From Chlorobium phaeovibrioides (GTDB lineage: Bacteria; Bacteroidota; Chlorobiia; Chlorobiales; Chlorobiaceae), in NCBI RefSeq assembly GCF_003968655.1, contig NZ_RXYK01000003.1:1-64000 (forward strand): a stretch of DNA of 64,000 nucleotides, written 5' to 3'. The notes under the pieces are model-generated. The model saw only the letters and a list, made by a program, of their open reading frames with translations, was not told the DNA's origin and made no database searches. Position numbers and translations under genes: made by a program. Below, in pieces: positions 51,993-61,146 of the stretch (position 1 is the stretch's first letter; every line of letters starts with the position of its first letter).

Positions 51993-52838
51993 TTATTTCG
52001 TGAGTGATGATGCTGTGGATTGTATCTGGTCGCTGGTCTTGCCAAAACGGCGTTCACGGCCCTGAAAGTCGCGGATTGCTTCGTAGAGGTTCGCGCGGCG
52101 GAAATCGGGCCAGTAGGTGTTGGTGAAGTAGATTTCCGAATAGGCGCTCTGCCAGATCATGAAGTTGCTGATCCTGAACTCTCCGCTGGTCCGGATGATG
52201 AGCTCAGGGTCTGGTATTCCGGCAGTTGAGAGATGGCTTTCAATCAGTTGTTCGTTGACTTCGTCAGCCGTGATGCGTCCAGCCTCGACAGCTTCGGCTA
52301 CCGTGCGGCAGGCCTGAACAATGTCCCATTTGCCACTGTAGCTGAGCGCAATCGTCAGGGTGAGGCTGCTGTTGTTCTTGGTGAGCTCAATTGTATTTTC
52401 AAGTGTTTCGCGGACTTTCAGGGGGAGAAGCTCCCTGTTTCCGATGACTTGGAGCCGGATGTTGTTGTCTTGCAGTGCGCGGGTTTCCCGGCCGAGGATC
52501 CTGACAATCAGCTGCATGAGGGCGGCTACCTCTTTTTCCGGTCGCTTCCAGTTTTCCGTGGAGAATGTGAAGAGTGTGAGATGCTCTATGCCAAGCTCGG
52601 CAGAGGCTTCCACAATATCTCTGACGGAGTTGACTCCGGCCGCATGTCCTTCAACGCGGGTCTTGCCTTTCAGGCGTGCCCATCTGCCGTTGCCATCCAT
52701 GATGATGGCGATATGTGAGGGGAGTTCGCATGAGGCTTTGAGCTCGGCCTGCAGCAGGCTGTCGTTGCTGCGCCCGCCTGATGAGAACCAGTGGCCTTTC
52801 TTTGTTGCTGTCAGGTCCGGTTTTTGTATCAGGGCCAT
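51993..52838 (-). CDS. uppS: Undecaprenyl diphosphate synthase (cis-prenyltransferase)
   Basis: Makes the C55 lipid carrier for peptidoglycan and polysaccharide. The 281-residue protein has the catalytic Asp in IAIIMDGNGRWARLKG near residue 48, LTLFTFSTENWKRPEKEV and the C-terminal ELIIRTSGEFRISNFMIWQSAYSEIYFTNTYWPDF. The N-terminal 35 residues before the domain are a family extension or a late start. It precedes bamA in one leftward operon, and gatA diverges from it. Confidence 0.94.
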   Translation of the reverse strand: MALIQKPDLTATKKGHWFSSGGRSNDSLLQAELKASCELPSHIAIIMDGNGRWARLKGKTRVEGHAAGVNSVRDIVEASAELGIEHLTLFTFSTENWKRPEKEVAALMQLIVRILGRETRALQDNNIRLQVIGNRELLPLKVRETLENTIELTKNNSSLTLTIALSYSGKWDIVQACRTVAEAVEAGRITADEVNEQLIESHLSTAGIPDPELIIRTSGEFRISNFMIWQSAYSEIYFTNTYWPDFRRANLYEAIRDFQGRERRFGKTSDQIQSTASSLTK

Positions 52839-53061
52839 AGGTCGGTTTTACTCATTGCCATTGTTGTTGCTGTCGGGTATGGATGCGCTCGCAATTGTCG
52901 TGGCCCAATTCCGGTGTAAATTGAATTATAGACAGTTATTTCTTATTATACAAACCTTACAGTGGAAGGCAATCCTGCGGGATTGCTGTTTTTTTCCGTC
53001 CGGAATCGTTTCCTGGTGTTCCGTATAGGCGGGTTTCCCTAAAATAATTCTGATAGAGACC

Positions 53062-54510
53062 GTGCAATTCAGTAGTTATGAAGATCTGCGCCCCCGGCTG
53101 CTGGCTGGAGAGGTGTCGTGCGAAGAGGTGGTGCGTGTGTATCTTGAGCGCATAGAGCGCCATGGTGATGACAATATTTATCTCACGGTGTTTCGTGATG
53201 AGGCGATCGAGCGTGCAGCGGCGCTGGACCGGAAGCTTCGTGAAGGCGGCGAACCGGGCCGGCTTTTTGGCTTGCCTATGGCAATTAAGGACAATATTTC
53301 AATGGACGGGGCTCCGCTTACCTGTGCCTCGAAAATGCTTGAGGGGTATCGGAGCGTCTACGACGCTACAGTTATCCGCCGGCTTTTTGATGAGGATGCG
53401 ATTTTCCTTGGCAAAACGAATATGGACGAGTTCGCCATGGGCAGCTCGAATGAAAACTCTGCTTTCGGGCCGGTACAGAACCCTTTTGACCCATCGCGCG
53501 TTCCGGGTGGAAGCTCTGGTGGTTCGGCCGCTGCGGTTGCGGCAGGTCTCTGCATGGTGGCGCTTGGTTCGGATACGGGAGGTTCAGTCCGTCAGCCGGC
53601 CGGGTTCTGCGATGTTGTAGGGCTTAAACCGACCTATGGCCGTATTTCCCGTTATGGTCTGGTGGCATTTGCCTCTTCGTTTGACCAGATTGGCGTGCTC
53701 TCGCACTCATCCATGGATGCTGCCCTTGTGCTGGGGGTTATGGCGGGCAGTGATCCTCATGACGCAACTTCGTCTTCACACGCTGTGAGCGATTATTGTT
53801 CCGAGGTTTCCGGGGTGTCAGTGAAGGGGCTGAAAATAGGTGTTCCAAAAGAGTTTTTCAATGAGGGGCTCAATCCGGATGTTTCACGCGTTGTGCTGGC
53901 CAGGCTTGAGGAGCTTCGGCTGCAGGGGGCGGAGCTGGTTGATATTACCCTGCCCAAAAGCGATCATGCCATTGCGGCTTATTATGTTCTGGTGACGGCC
54001 GAGGCCTCTTCGAATCTTGCCCGTTATGACGGCGCCCGTTACGGTTATCGTTCCGCGGGGGCTACCGATCTTTCCTCCATGTATGTGGAGTCGCGCACAG
54101 AGGGGTTTGGTCCTGAGGTGAAGCGCAGAATCATGCTTGGAACCTATGTACTCTCAAGCGGTTACTATGATACCTATTACAAGAAGGCGCAGCAGGTCCG
54201 CCGGGTGTTTCAGGACCGCTACCGCGAGGCGCTTTCCAAGGTTGATGTCATTGCCGGTCCGACTTCGCCGTTTCCTCCTTTCGGTATTGGTGCAAAGACG
54301 GCCGATCCGCTGGAAATGTATCTTGCCGATGTCTTTACGGTGCCGGCAAGCATTGTGGGAATGCCGGCTCTCTCCGTGCCTGTCGGCTACGATGGGGAGA
54401 ACCTGCCGGTCGGCATGCACCTTATCTGCAATTTCTTTGAAGAGGGGAAACTGCTTGGCATTGCACGCCACATGCAGCGCCCGGTTTCCCGATTGAATCC
54501 AGCTCTATAG
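53062..54510 (+). CDS. gatA: Glutamyl/aspartyl-tRNA amidotransferase subunit A
   Basis: Amidase of the GatCAB complex, which converts Glu-tRNA(Gln) or Asp-tRNA(Asn) to the amide form. The 482-residue protein starts with GTG at 53062. The Ser-cisSer-Lys triad is visible as Lys76 (PMAIKDNIS), Ser151 ([14 protein letters not shown]) and Ser175 ([10 protein letters not shown]). GatB and GatC genes are not adjacent. Confidence 0.95.
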   Translation: MQFSSYEDLRPRLLAGEVSCEEVVRVYLERIERHGDDNIYLTVFRDEAIERAAALDRKLREGGEPGRLFGLPMAIKDNISMDGAPLTCASKMLEGYRSVYDATVIRRLFDEDAIFLGKTNMDEFAMGSSNENSAFGPVQNPFDPSRVPGGSSGGSAAAVAAGLCMVALGSDTGGSVRQPAGFCDVVGLKPTYGRISRYGLVAFASSFDQIGVLSHSSMDAALVLGVMAGSDPHDATSSSHAVSDYCSEVSGVSVKGLKIGVPKEFFNEGLNPDVSRVVLARLEELRLQGAELVDITLPKSDHAIAAYYVLVTAEASSNLARYDGARYGYRSAGATDLSSMYVESRTEGFGPEVKRRIMLGTYVLSSGYYDTYYKKAQQVRRVFQDRYREALSKVDVIAGPTSPFPPFGIGAKTADPLEMYLADVFTVPASIVGMPALSVPVGYDGENLPVGMHLICNFFEEGKLLGIARHMQRPVSRLNPAL

Positions 54511-54532
54511 CAACCATTAAATCATTGTCATT

Positions 54533-55435
54533 ATGAGTGTTTTGGTCAACAAGGATACCCGCCTGTGCGTGCAGGGCATTACGGGCGGAGAGGGTACCTT
54601 TCATACTTCGCAGATTCTTGAGTACGGCACCAATGTGGTTGCTGGCGTGACGCCGGGTAAGGGCGGAGTGCTCTATAACGGCAATGATCGCGACAGTTTC
54701 TGCCGTCCGGTGCCGGTGTTCAATACCGTCAAGGAGGCTGTGGAGAAAGCGGAAGCCAATACGACAGTCATTTTTGTTCCTGCAGCTTTTGCGGCTGATG
54801 CGATCATGGAGGCCGCAGATGCGGGGCTGAAGGTGATCATCTGCATTACCGAGGGAATTCCTGTCAACGATATGATGAAAGCCTATGCGTTTGTGAAGTC
54901 GAAAGGCGCGGTGCTTGTAGGGCCGAACTGTCCGGGCGTCATTACCCCCGGTGAGGCGAAAATCGGCATCATGCCGGGCTTCATCCATAAGAAGGGTTCA
55001 ATCGGTGTTGTTTCACGAAGCGGCACCCTGACCTATGAGGCAGTGCATCAGCTGACCCATGTTGGGCTTGGCCAGTCAACCTGCATTGGTATTGGTGGTG
55101 ATCCGGTTATCGGTACCCGTTTTCTTGATGCTGTGAAGATGTTTGCAAAGGATGATGAAACAGAAGGGCTGGTGATGATCGGTGAAATCGGCGGAAGCGC
55201 TGAGGAAGAGGCTGCCGAGTATATCAAAAAGCATTTCAAAAAGCCCGTTGTCGGCTTTATTGCAGGCCGTACAGCGCCTCCGGGCCGCCGGATGGGCCAT
55301 GCCGGTGCAATTGTGTCGGGAGGCAAAGGAACTGCTGAGGAGAAAATCAAGGCGATGGAGGCTGCCGGCATCCATGTTGTTGAGAGTCCTGCCGATATCG
55401 GCGAGGCAATGATGAAAGCGCTTGGGCGCAGCTGA
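54533..55435 (+). CDS. sucD: Succinate-CoA ligase alpha subunit
   Basis: Forms succinyl-CoA; in green sulfur bacteria this step runs in the reductive TCA cycle for CO2 fixation. The 300-residue protein has the CoA-binding fold ([35 protein letters not shown]), [31 protein letters not shown] and the phosphorylated His256 in [15 protein letters not shown]. SucC, the beta subunit, is not adjacent. It follows gatA by 22 bases and has a terminator after it. Confidence 0.96.
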   Translation: MSVLVNKDTRLCVQGITGGEGTFHTSQILEYGTNVVAGVTPGKGGVLYNGNDRDSFCRPVPVFNTVKEAVEKAEANTTVIFVPAAFAADAIMEAADAGLKVIICITEGIPVNDMMKAYAFVKSKGAVLVGPNCPGVITPGEAKIGIMPGFIHKKGSIGVVSRSGTLTYEAVHQLTHVGLGQSTCIGIGGDPVIGTRFLDAVKMFAKDDETEGLVMIGEIGGSAEEEAAEYIKKHFKKPVVGFIAGRTAPPGRRMGHAGAIVSGGKGTAEEKIKAMEAAGIHVVESPADIGEAMMKALGRS

Positions 55436-55460
55436 GAAAGACTTTTCGTGGATGCGCTCA

Positions 55461-55487
55461 AACCCCCGTTGCCTGACGGGGGTTTTG
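55461..55487. terminator. Terminator between convergent sucD and kdsD
   Basis: AACCCCCGT (55461-55469) pairs with ACGGGGGTT (55476-55484) around TGCCTG, followed by TTTG. It could also serve kdsD from the other side, because flanking A/T runs are short. Confidence 0.75.
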
Positions 55488-55490
55488 TGT

Positions 55491-56459
55491 TTACAGTCCG
55501 AGGGCGAGAAGGTCGTGCAGGTGTATGAGCCCTACTGGTTGGTGCTGGTTGTTACAAACCATGAGCTGGGTGATGCGGTATGTTTCAAGGGTGTCGAGGC
55601 ACTCTTTTGCCAACATGTCGTCATCGGCGGTTTTGGGGTTCGGGGTCATCACTTCGCCGGCTGTGAGTGAGAGGAACTCCTCTCCCTGCTGTACCAGACG
55701 GCGAAGGTCTCCGTCAGTGAAAATGCCGGTGAGCCGCCCTGCGCTGTCGACGACAGCGCTGACGCCGTATCGTTTTGAGGTCATTTCAAGAATCATCTCG
55801 GACATGGAGTCGCTTTCGCGGACTATGGGGACTGCTTCCCCTGTGGCCATGATTTCTTTGAGTTTGATAGTGAGTCTCCGGCCAAGCGCCCCTTTGGGGT
55901 GGCTGAGGGCAAAGTCTCGCTGGGTGAAGGATTTTTCTTCCATGAGGGCTATGGAAAGAGCATCTCCCATGGCAAGCATGGCTGTTGTGGAGGTGGTTGG
56001 CGCCAGGTCATAGGGACAGGCCTCCTGCTCTATGCCTGTGTCGAGTGTGATGTCGGCGTTTTCTCCCAGATAGGAGCGGACGCTGCCGGTCATGGCGATG
56101 ATTGTTACCCCTATCTGGCGGAGCGGGGGAATGATGAAGTTGAGCTCTTCGGTGGTGCCGCTTTTGGAGAGGCCGATGACAACATCGTTTTGCTGTACCA
56201 TGCCAAGGTCGCCATGGGCTGCTTCTGCCGGGTGGAGGAAGACTGCTGTGGTGCCGGTGGACGACATTGTTGCCGCCATTTTCTGGCCGACGATACCTGA
56301 TTTCCCCATACCGGAAATAATGACTTTGCCTTTGCATGCGCCGAGTGCGGCAACCGCTTCAGCGAAGTTTCCGTCAAGCCGTTCTGCCATCCGGCTGATT
56401 GCTGCTGCTTCCTTCAGGAGGACCGTTCTGCCTTTTTCAATGATGGTGCTGCTGTCCAT
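55491..56459 (-). CDS. kdsD: D-arabinose 5-phosphate isomerase (KpsF/GutQ family)
   Basis: Converts ribulose 5-phosphate to arabinose 5-phosphate, the first step to Kdo for LPS. The 322-residue protein has a SIS domain at about 40-175 (GKVIISGMGKSGIVGQKMAATMSSTGT, HGDLGMVQQNDVVIGLSKSGTTEELNFIIP, LAPTTSTTAMLAMGDALSIALMEEK). Two CBS domains (about 205-320) follow. The HPKGALGRRL motif marks the family. It is a monocistron converging on sucD. Confidence 0.93.
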   Translation of the reverse strand: MDSSTIIEKGRTVLLKEAAAISRMAERLDGNFAEAVAALGACKGKVIISGMGKSGIVGQKMAATMSSTGTTAVFLHPAEAAHGDLGMVQQNDVVIGLSKSGTTEELNFIIPPLRQIGVTIIAMTGSVRSYLGENADITLDTGIEQEACPYDLAPTTSTTAMLAMGDALSIALMEEKSFTQRDFALSHPKGALGRRLTIKLKEIMATGEAVPIVRESDSMSEMILEMTSKRYGVSAVVDSAGRLTGIFTDGDLRRLVQQGEEFLSLTAGEVMTPNPKTADDDMLAKECLDTLETYRITQLMVCNNQHQPVGLIHLHDLLALGL

Positions 56460-56574
56460 GAGTAGTTTTCTTGATGAGGGGGCTTCGGGTTATCGGGGTT
56501 CTCGTTTTTTTAAAACCGTAATATGGCATACATTATAATAACTATTTTGATTGTCAATATTAAAGCCGCAGTTC

Positions 56575-56913
56575 ATGAGCTGGATTCCCATAATGATTTT
56601 TTCGCTGCTTATTTTTGTGCTGTTTGTTTTTCTGTTTACCCGTTTTGTGGGATATATGAAAAAGGAGCAGAACCTCCACATTGAGTCGCTGCAGGAAACC
56701 CTTATCGATCGCGACAATCCGATCGGACTTTCGGGTGATGAACTGCAGAAGCTCAAGAACCGGCAGAAAGAGGCTCAGGATCATCTGAAGGAGGTTATCG
56801 CCAAACTTCCCGTTGTCAAGAAAGACGGCCGGTTCCAGATTGACGATGAGCAGCTCAAGAAGCGCCGTGAGGAGCAGGCTGCTGACGGGTCGGTCAGGGA
56901 TGATGGCGCTTAG
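56575..56913 (+). CDS. Small membrane-anchored coiled-coil protein, unknown
   Basis: 112 residues from the ATG at 56575. One N-terminal membrane helix (SWIPIMIFSLLIFVLFVFLFTRFVG) is followed by a charged, Lys/Glu-rich cytoplasmic part likely to form a coiled coil (LQKLKNRQKEAQDHLKEVIAKL). I do not recognise a family. It lies 33 bases before the flippase gene and may be co-transcribed with it. The AT-rich DNA before it (56520-56560) probably holds the promoter. Confidence 0.65.
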   Translation: MSWIPIMIFSLLIFVLFVFLFTRFVGYMKKEQNLHIESLQETLIDRDNPIGLSGDELQKLKNRQKEAQDHLKEVIAKLPVVKKDGRFQIDDEQLKKRREEQAADGSVRDDGA

Positions 56914-56946
56914 GCCGCAATGGCATTCTGACTATTCTTCTTTTCC

Positions 56947-58428
56947 ATGCTTTTTTCAAAACTCAAGCTCCTCTTCAAGGATACGGTGATCTACGGGACC
57001 AGCACCATACTGGCCCGAAGCCTGAACTATCTGCTGGTGCCGCTCTATGCCAACCAGCTGACCACATTCGACAATGGTATTCAGACGCTGGTGTATGCAA
57101 ACATCGCCATCGCCAATGTGCTGTTTTCCTATGGCCTTGAAACCTCCTATCTGAAGTGTGCTTCCGATGCCCTGCATGAGGAGCGGGATGGGGGTGGATT
57201 TTTTTCGACTGCTTTTTTCTCCCTGCTGACGACGGCTACGCTTTTTACCGCCATTCTCTTCTTTTTTGCTCCGGGAGTCTCTTCTCTTATCGGGCTGACT
57301 CCTGCCGAGCAGCCTTTTATCCGTTACGCCGCAGTCATTCTCTGGATTGACACCCTTCTGGTGATTCCGTTTGCTGAACTGCGTCTCAAACGAAAGGCTG
57401 TACAGTTTGCCGTAGCGCGCATTGCGGGTGTGGTGGCGGTTGTGCTGAGCGCATTCATTCTTCTTGGCCCGTTCAAGGCCGGTCTTTCGGGGGCCTTTCT
57501 GGCAAATATACTTGGTTCCGCTTTGAGCCTTCTCATGCTCACTCCTGTGCTCCGCCAGCTTCGTCTGTCGTTTTCGTTTCCCCAGCTCCGCGATATGCTC
57601 CGTATTGGTCTTCCCTATGTTCCGACGGGTATAGCGGGCCTTCTTATCCACCTGATTGACCGAAATCTTCTTATCCGAATGCCCGCGGAGGACATTGAAC
57701 GGATTTACGGGGCGGGGATGCAGGCTTCCGATGTTGTAGGTATTTATGGACGGGTGGTGGCGTTTGGAGTGCTTCTGCAGCTCATGATTCAGGTGTTTCG
57801 GTTTGCGTGGCAGCCGTTTTTCCTGCAGCACTCCAGTGACCCTGACGCTAAACGGTTGTTCCGGCATGTGTTGAGCATTTCAACCATGCTGACCATGGTC
57901 ATTGCGCTTGCGGCCACTTTTTTTGTGCCGGATCTTGTGCGGTATCATTGGGGAGGGAGGCTTTATCTGTTGCCGCCGGCATATTGGATAGGGCTGTCTG
58001 TCCTTCCGTTGATTTTTCTGAGCTATGTGTTTGACATGGTTTCCACCAACCTCTCCGCAGGCATTCTCATTACCGGGAGCACCCGGTATCTTCCTGTGGT
58101 CACCTTTGCCGGAGCAGCCGTTACAGGTGCCAGCTGCTGGCTGCTCATCCCTTTGAGCGGTATGGAAGGGGCCGCCTGGGCTATTGTGGCGGGGACTGTT
58201 GTCATGAGCCTTGTGATGGCCTTTTATTCCCTTCGGGTTTACCCGATAGAGTATGACTGGGGGCGTCTGCTGCTTTTTCTGGCGGCAGGCATCGGTATCG
58301 CTTCGGCGGTTGCGCTTATTGGCCCTTTTTCGGTTGGAGCGAGGGTTGCATTGCTTTTCGGATATCTCGCCCTTTCGCTTCTTCTTTTCCAGAAAGAGGT
58401 CCGTCTTTTTTTCCTCAACCAGCGTTAA
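56947..58428 (+). CDS. Polysaccharide flippase (Wzx/MOP superfamily)
   Basis: A 493-residue integral membrane protein with about 12-14 hydrophobic segments and the N-terminal pattern of oligosaccharide flippases ([41 protein letters not shown]). Basic loops and the [25 protein letters not shown] segment fit the polysaccharide-synthesis family. It may move lipid-linked sugar units across the inner membrane; the substrate is unknown and MurJ-like function cannot be excluded. REP pair G/H follows its stop codon by 20 bases. Confidence 0.85.
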   Translation: MLFSKLKLLFKDTVIYGTSTILARSLNYLLVPLYANQLTTFDNGIQTLVYANIAIANVLFSYGLETSYLKCASDALHEERDGGGFFSTAFFSLLTTATLFTAILFFFAPGVSSLIGLTPAEQPFIRYAAVILWIDTLLVIPFAELRLKRKAVQFAVARIAGVVAVVLSAFILLGPFKAGLSGAFLANILGSALSLLMLTPVLRQLRLSFSFPQLRDMLRIGLPYVPTGIAGLLIHLIDRNLLIRMPAEDIERIYGAGMQASDVVGIYGRVVAFGVLLQLMIQVFRFAWQPFFLQHSSDPDAKRLFRHVLSISTMLTMVIALAATFFVPDLVRYHWGGRLYLLPPAYWIGLSVLPLIFLSYVFDMVSTNLSAGILITGSTRYLPVVTFAGAAVTGASCWLLIPLSGMEGAAWAIVAGTVVMSLVMAFYSLRVYPIEYDWGRLLLFLAAGIGIASAVALIGPFSVGARVALLFGYLALSLLLFQKEVRLFFLNQR

Positions 58429-58448
58429 TCTCAATCTGTACCGGCGGC

Positions 58449-58505
58449 GGGACACTCATGACTGAGTGTGCTGTTAAGTACACTCAGTCATGAGTGTCCC
58501 CAACT
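58449..58505. repeat. Inverted REP pair G/H between convergent genes
   Basis: Arm G (58449-58470) keeps only GGG of the tag before the standard stem-loop. Arm H (58477-58505) is the full 29-base reverse arm ending CCCCAACT. Their inner ends are 6 bases apart, so the pair can fold into one long cruciform. It sits between the flippase and DUF4405 genes, and a T-run at 58510-58518 lies at the DUF4405 stop. Confidence 0.9.
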
Positions 58506-58517
58506 CTTACTTTTTTT

Positions 58518-59384
58518 TTAGCGGGCAAGGGCTGTGTTTATTTTTTGGCGGAGGGTGGGCATGGCGATGTTGTTTTTTTCGGTGATGGCGCGCATGCTCA
58601 TGCCGGGTTCGGCTGCAATGTTCTGCTGCTTGAGGGCGAGCTGAAGGGATATGGATGTGACGCCGTTTTCTTCGGCTACCTGTTCGAGTGTTTTACGGCC
58701 GAATCCTTCTTTCTGGAGTTCTTTTTTCTGCTGTCCCTGCTGCTGTCCCTGCCCGGTTCCCTTTTTTGCTGCGGGTGCAAGGAGTTTGTAGACTTCTGTC
58801 GGCAGCATGTTGTTGTCTTTGGCAATGTCACCGAGCGTCTGGGTTGTGGCTGTTGCTTTGAGACCGGCTTTCTGAAGCGTTTCAAGCATTGTTTCGGCCG
58901 TTTGGTCGAGCGCGGGCTGACGGGAGAGCTCTTCAAGGGTCATGGTTTCGGCGTGGGGTACGGGCGGTTCATTGGCCTCCTCTTCCCATGAGTCTTTTAT
59001 TGATTCGCCGAAATTGATGATTGAGGTGAAGGGCTGTATCTCAAGCTGCGTACCAATGCCAAAGAGGAGAGTGAGGAGGATGATTGCGGAGAATTCCACG
59101 GGGTTTTTGAGACCCTTTGCTGTTTTGGTGGTGATGTAGGCGAAGAATGCTTTCCAGTTGATGACGAAGAGGTGGAAGATGCTGAGCAGGGCAAAGCTGA
59201 ATCCGAAAATTGTGTGCTGGTTCTGCCATGCATGTTTGCTGAGGCCGAGGATGTTCCAGCCGGTCCAGTTTGCCACCCGTCCGGGAGGGGCGATATAGAG
59301 AATGATTCCTGAGATGAGAAGCATCAGGAATGAGGTGAGCAGTCCGAAACTGATGAAAATCCGCCAGTTCAATCCTTTTTTCAT
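58518..59384 (-). CDS. DUF4405 membrane protein with C-terminal helical repeats
   Basis: 288 residues from the ATG at 59384 (MKKGLNWRIF). Three membrane segments lie at about 9-32, 60-88 and 105-125; His residues in SKHAWQNQH and SIFHLFVINW could bind heme as in cytochrome b-like DUF4405 proteins. After Pro/Glu-rich sequence come four related helix-turn-helix-like modules (TLEELSRQ, TLGDIAKDNN, TLEQVAEENG, SMRAITEKNN). The positive-inside pattern puts this tail in the periplasm. The gene is last in the ECF sigma operon. An upstream extension to 59480 overlaps the previous gene and is rejected. Confidence 0.75.
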   Translation of the reverse strand: MKKGLNWRIFISFGLLTSFLMLLISGIILYIAPPGRVANWTGWNILGLSKHAWQNQHTIFGFSFALLSIFHLFVINWKAFFAYITTKTAKGLKNPVEFSAIILLTLLFGIGTQLEIQPFTSIINFGESIKDSWEEEANEPPVPHAETMTLEELSRQPALDQTAETMLETLQKAGLKATATTQTLGDIAKDNNMLPTEVYKLLAPAAKKGTGQGQQQGQQKKELQKEGFGRKTLEQVAEENGVTSISLQLALKQQNIAAEPGMSMRAITEKNNIAMPTLRQKINTALAR

Positions 59385-59403
59385 TGTGGTGTTTGTTAGT
59401 TGT

Positions 59404-59919
59404 TCAGGGGTTAGCACGCTGTGCGTGGCTGTTCCATCGGGACTGCCGCAGAACGAATTTTTTTGTGGCAAGCTGCTCAAGAACAGTTTTCAGTGAGTCG
59501 CGCTGTCCTGGAGTGCAGACCTCTGCAAGGTCATGGAAGTGCATGGCGAGCTCTTGTTCTATCTTGGCCTGACGGCTGCCGAGAGCGAGGGCCATGTTGG
59601 CTATTTTTATGGTGTCAGGGGTGGTGTTGAAAGACTCTTCCACCAGTGCGGCTTTCAGGTTCGCAATGGCTTCCATTTCCGGGCGAACCTTGTGAAAGTG
59701 CTCTTTTCTGAGCTCTCTGAAGCTCTCGGTCTGCTGTTGAGTCAGCGAGAGCGGGATACTGAAGTAGACGGATCGGCTGATTTCCCTGGTATGGGTTACG
59801 GGGGCGGGCCTCGGTGTATGCATGTTCTGCCACCAGAGGACGCTGAGAAGCGACACATTCAGGATAACGAGCAGAATGAGGGCGGTGGTTATCAGTCGTT
59901 TTGAAGTCAGGAAATCCAT
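59404..59919 (-). CDS. Spy/CpxP-like periplasmic protein (heavy-metal sensor family)
   Basis: 171 residues from the ATG at 59919. An N-terminal membrane anchor (ITTALILLVILNVSLLSVLWW) is followed by an all-helical periplasmic domain with LSLTQQQTESFRELRKEHFHKVRPEMEAI and a second helical pair ending LAEVCTPGQRDSLKTVLEQLATKKF. LTxxQ and TPxQ repeats are as in Spy, CpxP and CnrX-type sensors. It probably senses envelope stress or metal and acts with the anti-sigma factor just upstream. The DUF4405 gene follows. Confidence 0.78.
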   Translation of the reverse strand: MDFLTSKRLITTALILLVILNVSLLSVLWWQNMHTPRPAPVTHTREISRSVYFSIPLSLTQQQTESFRELRKEHFHKVRPEMEAIANLKAALVEESFNTTPDTIKIANMALALGSRQAKIEQELAMHFHDLAEVCTPGQRDSLKTVLEQLATKKFVLRQSRWNSHAQRANP

Positions 59920-59972
59920 GGTTTCGTTCGGGTCTCGTTTGTTGTTCAATGGGTGGCGGTTTTCTCCCCTGG

Positions 59973-60362
59973 TCAGGGGGTCCGTGTTTCCATTGTTTCT
60001 GTATCGGAACTGTAGGCAGCTGGCTGTTCGTAGTATGCGAATGTCGGGCTGGAATAGTCGTCGCTTATGGTTGTCCGCATGTCGCTGAAGAGCGGTGCTC
60101 TCTGTTCAGTGGTATTGAAGAACACCACAAGCGCAGAGCCTACATTCACAATGATGAGAAGCACGATGAAGGCGAAGCGGTAGGTCATGCCTGCGCTACT
60201 GCCGGCGTTAAGCCACCCGCTTGCACTGTTCTCCCTTTCAATTCGTTCCATAAGGCGTACCCTGAACTGCGGGTGTACTTCCAGAGGCTCCAATGCGTCC
60301 AGTATCGCCAGTGTTTTCTGAGCTTCTCGCGTCGCTTTTTGTCTCTTTTCCATTTTCATCAT
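59973..60362 (-). CDS. Probable anti-sigma factor, single membrane span
   Basis: A 129-residue protein with a charged cytoplasmic N-terminus (TREAQKTLAILDALEPLEVHPQFRVRLMERIERE), one membrane helix (YRFAFIVLLIIVNVGSALVVFF) and a 45-residue periplasmic tail rich in Tyr, Ser and Thr. The size, topology and the LEPLEVHPQFRVRLMERI pattern fit an ECF anti-sigma factor, but there is no zinc motif. It follows the sigma gene by 65 bases and precedes the Spy-like gene. AGGA lies just before the start. Confidence 0.65.
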   Translation of the reverse strand: MMKMEKRQKATREAQKTLAILDALEPLEVHPQFRVRLMERIERENSASGWLNAGSSAGMTYRFAFIVLLIIVNVGSALVVFFNTTEQRAPLFSDMRTTISDDYSSPTFAYYEQPAAYSSDTETMETRTP

Positions 60363-60427
60363 CGATTCCTGTTTCTTTTCAAATTTGACGACAGGTTGGT
60401 GAAATGCTTGTGGTTCTGTGTGAAATT

Positions 60428-61036
60428 TCAGTTTCGCGCGTAAAATGCCTGCAGTTTTTCCTGCAGGTTTTTCTTTGCCCGATGGACGAGTGACTCCACG
60501 GCCGACACGCTGGTTTCCATAATATCAGCAATCTCCTGATTGCTGTGTCCATCGTGTTTGCTGAGCAGAAAGGCTGTTTTCTGGTTGTCGGGAAGTGAAT
60601 TGAGAGCATCCTGCAGCGCCGTTGTCCGCTCACTCTCCATCATGGTTTCCTCCGGGTTGTCGCGGTTCGGGGTGGGAAGATTGAGCGTAGGGTCTTCTGC
60701 TCCGATAAGTCGCTTGAGGGAGGTGAACCGTTTTTTGCGCTTCAGGCGCCGAAGGTGGTCAAGTGATTTGGTGACCGCTATGCGATAAATCCAGGTGGAG
60801 AGTTTTGATTCTTCGCGGAACCGGTCGAGAGAGCGGAAGACTTCAACAAAAACATCCTGAGCAATGTCTTCAGCATCCTGACGGTTGAAAACAAACCGGT
60901 AGCAGGTGTTGATGACCATCTCCTGATATTGGCTGACGAGGCTCCTGAAGAGTTCTTCCCTTTTTGTCATTTCGGAGTGTTGCAGTGGTGCGGTTACGGC
61001 TCCTATTGCCATGGCAGTATGTTCGGCGTCTTCCAT
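60428..61036 (-). CDS. ECF-type RNA polymerase sigma factor
   Basis: 202 residues. Region 2 is [62 protein letters not shown] (about 32-94). Region 4 is [48 protein letters not shown]. Regions 1.1 and 3 are absent, as in ECF sigmas. GGAG lies seven bases before the ATG at 61036; Met23 is an alternative start. It heads the operon sigma/anti-sigma/Spy-like/DUF4405 and probably drives it. Confidence 0.92.
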   Translation of the reverse strand: MEDAEHTAMAIGAVTAPLQHSEMTKREELFRSLVSQYQEMVINTCYRFVFNRQDAEDIAQDVFVEVFRSLDRFREESKLSTWIYRIAVTKSLDHLRRLKRKKRFTSLKRLIGAEDPTLNLPTPNRDNPEETMMESERTTALQDALNSLPDNQKTAFLLSKHDGHSNQEIADIMETSVSAVESLVHRAKKNLQEKLQAFYARN

Positions 61037-61146
61037 ATCAGCTCCATGGCATTCTTGGCTGCAACGCAGGGGCAGCAGGGTTTATAATCAGTTCATGTAT
61101 TTGACGCCCTCTGCATGGGATTCCTGCGCTGTCAGCCTTTTTTCTG

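Noticed and set aside
1778-58505. REP arms considered as CRISPR repeats or insertion-sequence ends
   Set aside because: There is no regular repeat-spacer array and no cas gene. The arms contain their own hairpin and occur as inverted pairs at scattered sites, as REP/BIME units do.
61083-61146. Possible ECF promoter upstream of the sigma gene (GGAAT and CGTC boxes)
   Set aside because: Read leftward, the two boxes are separated by only about 13 bases, shorter than the usual 15-17, so it is not reported as a promoter.
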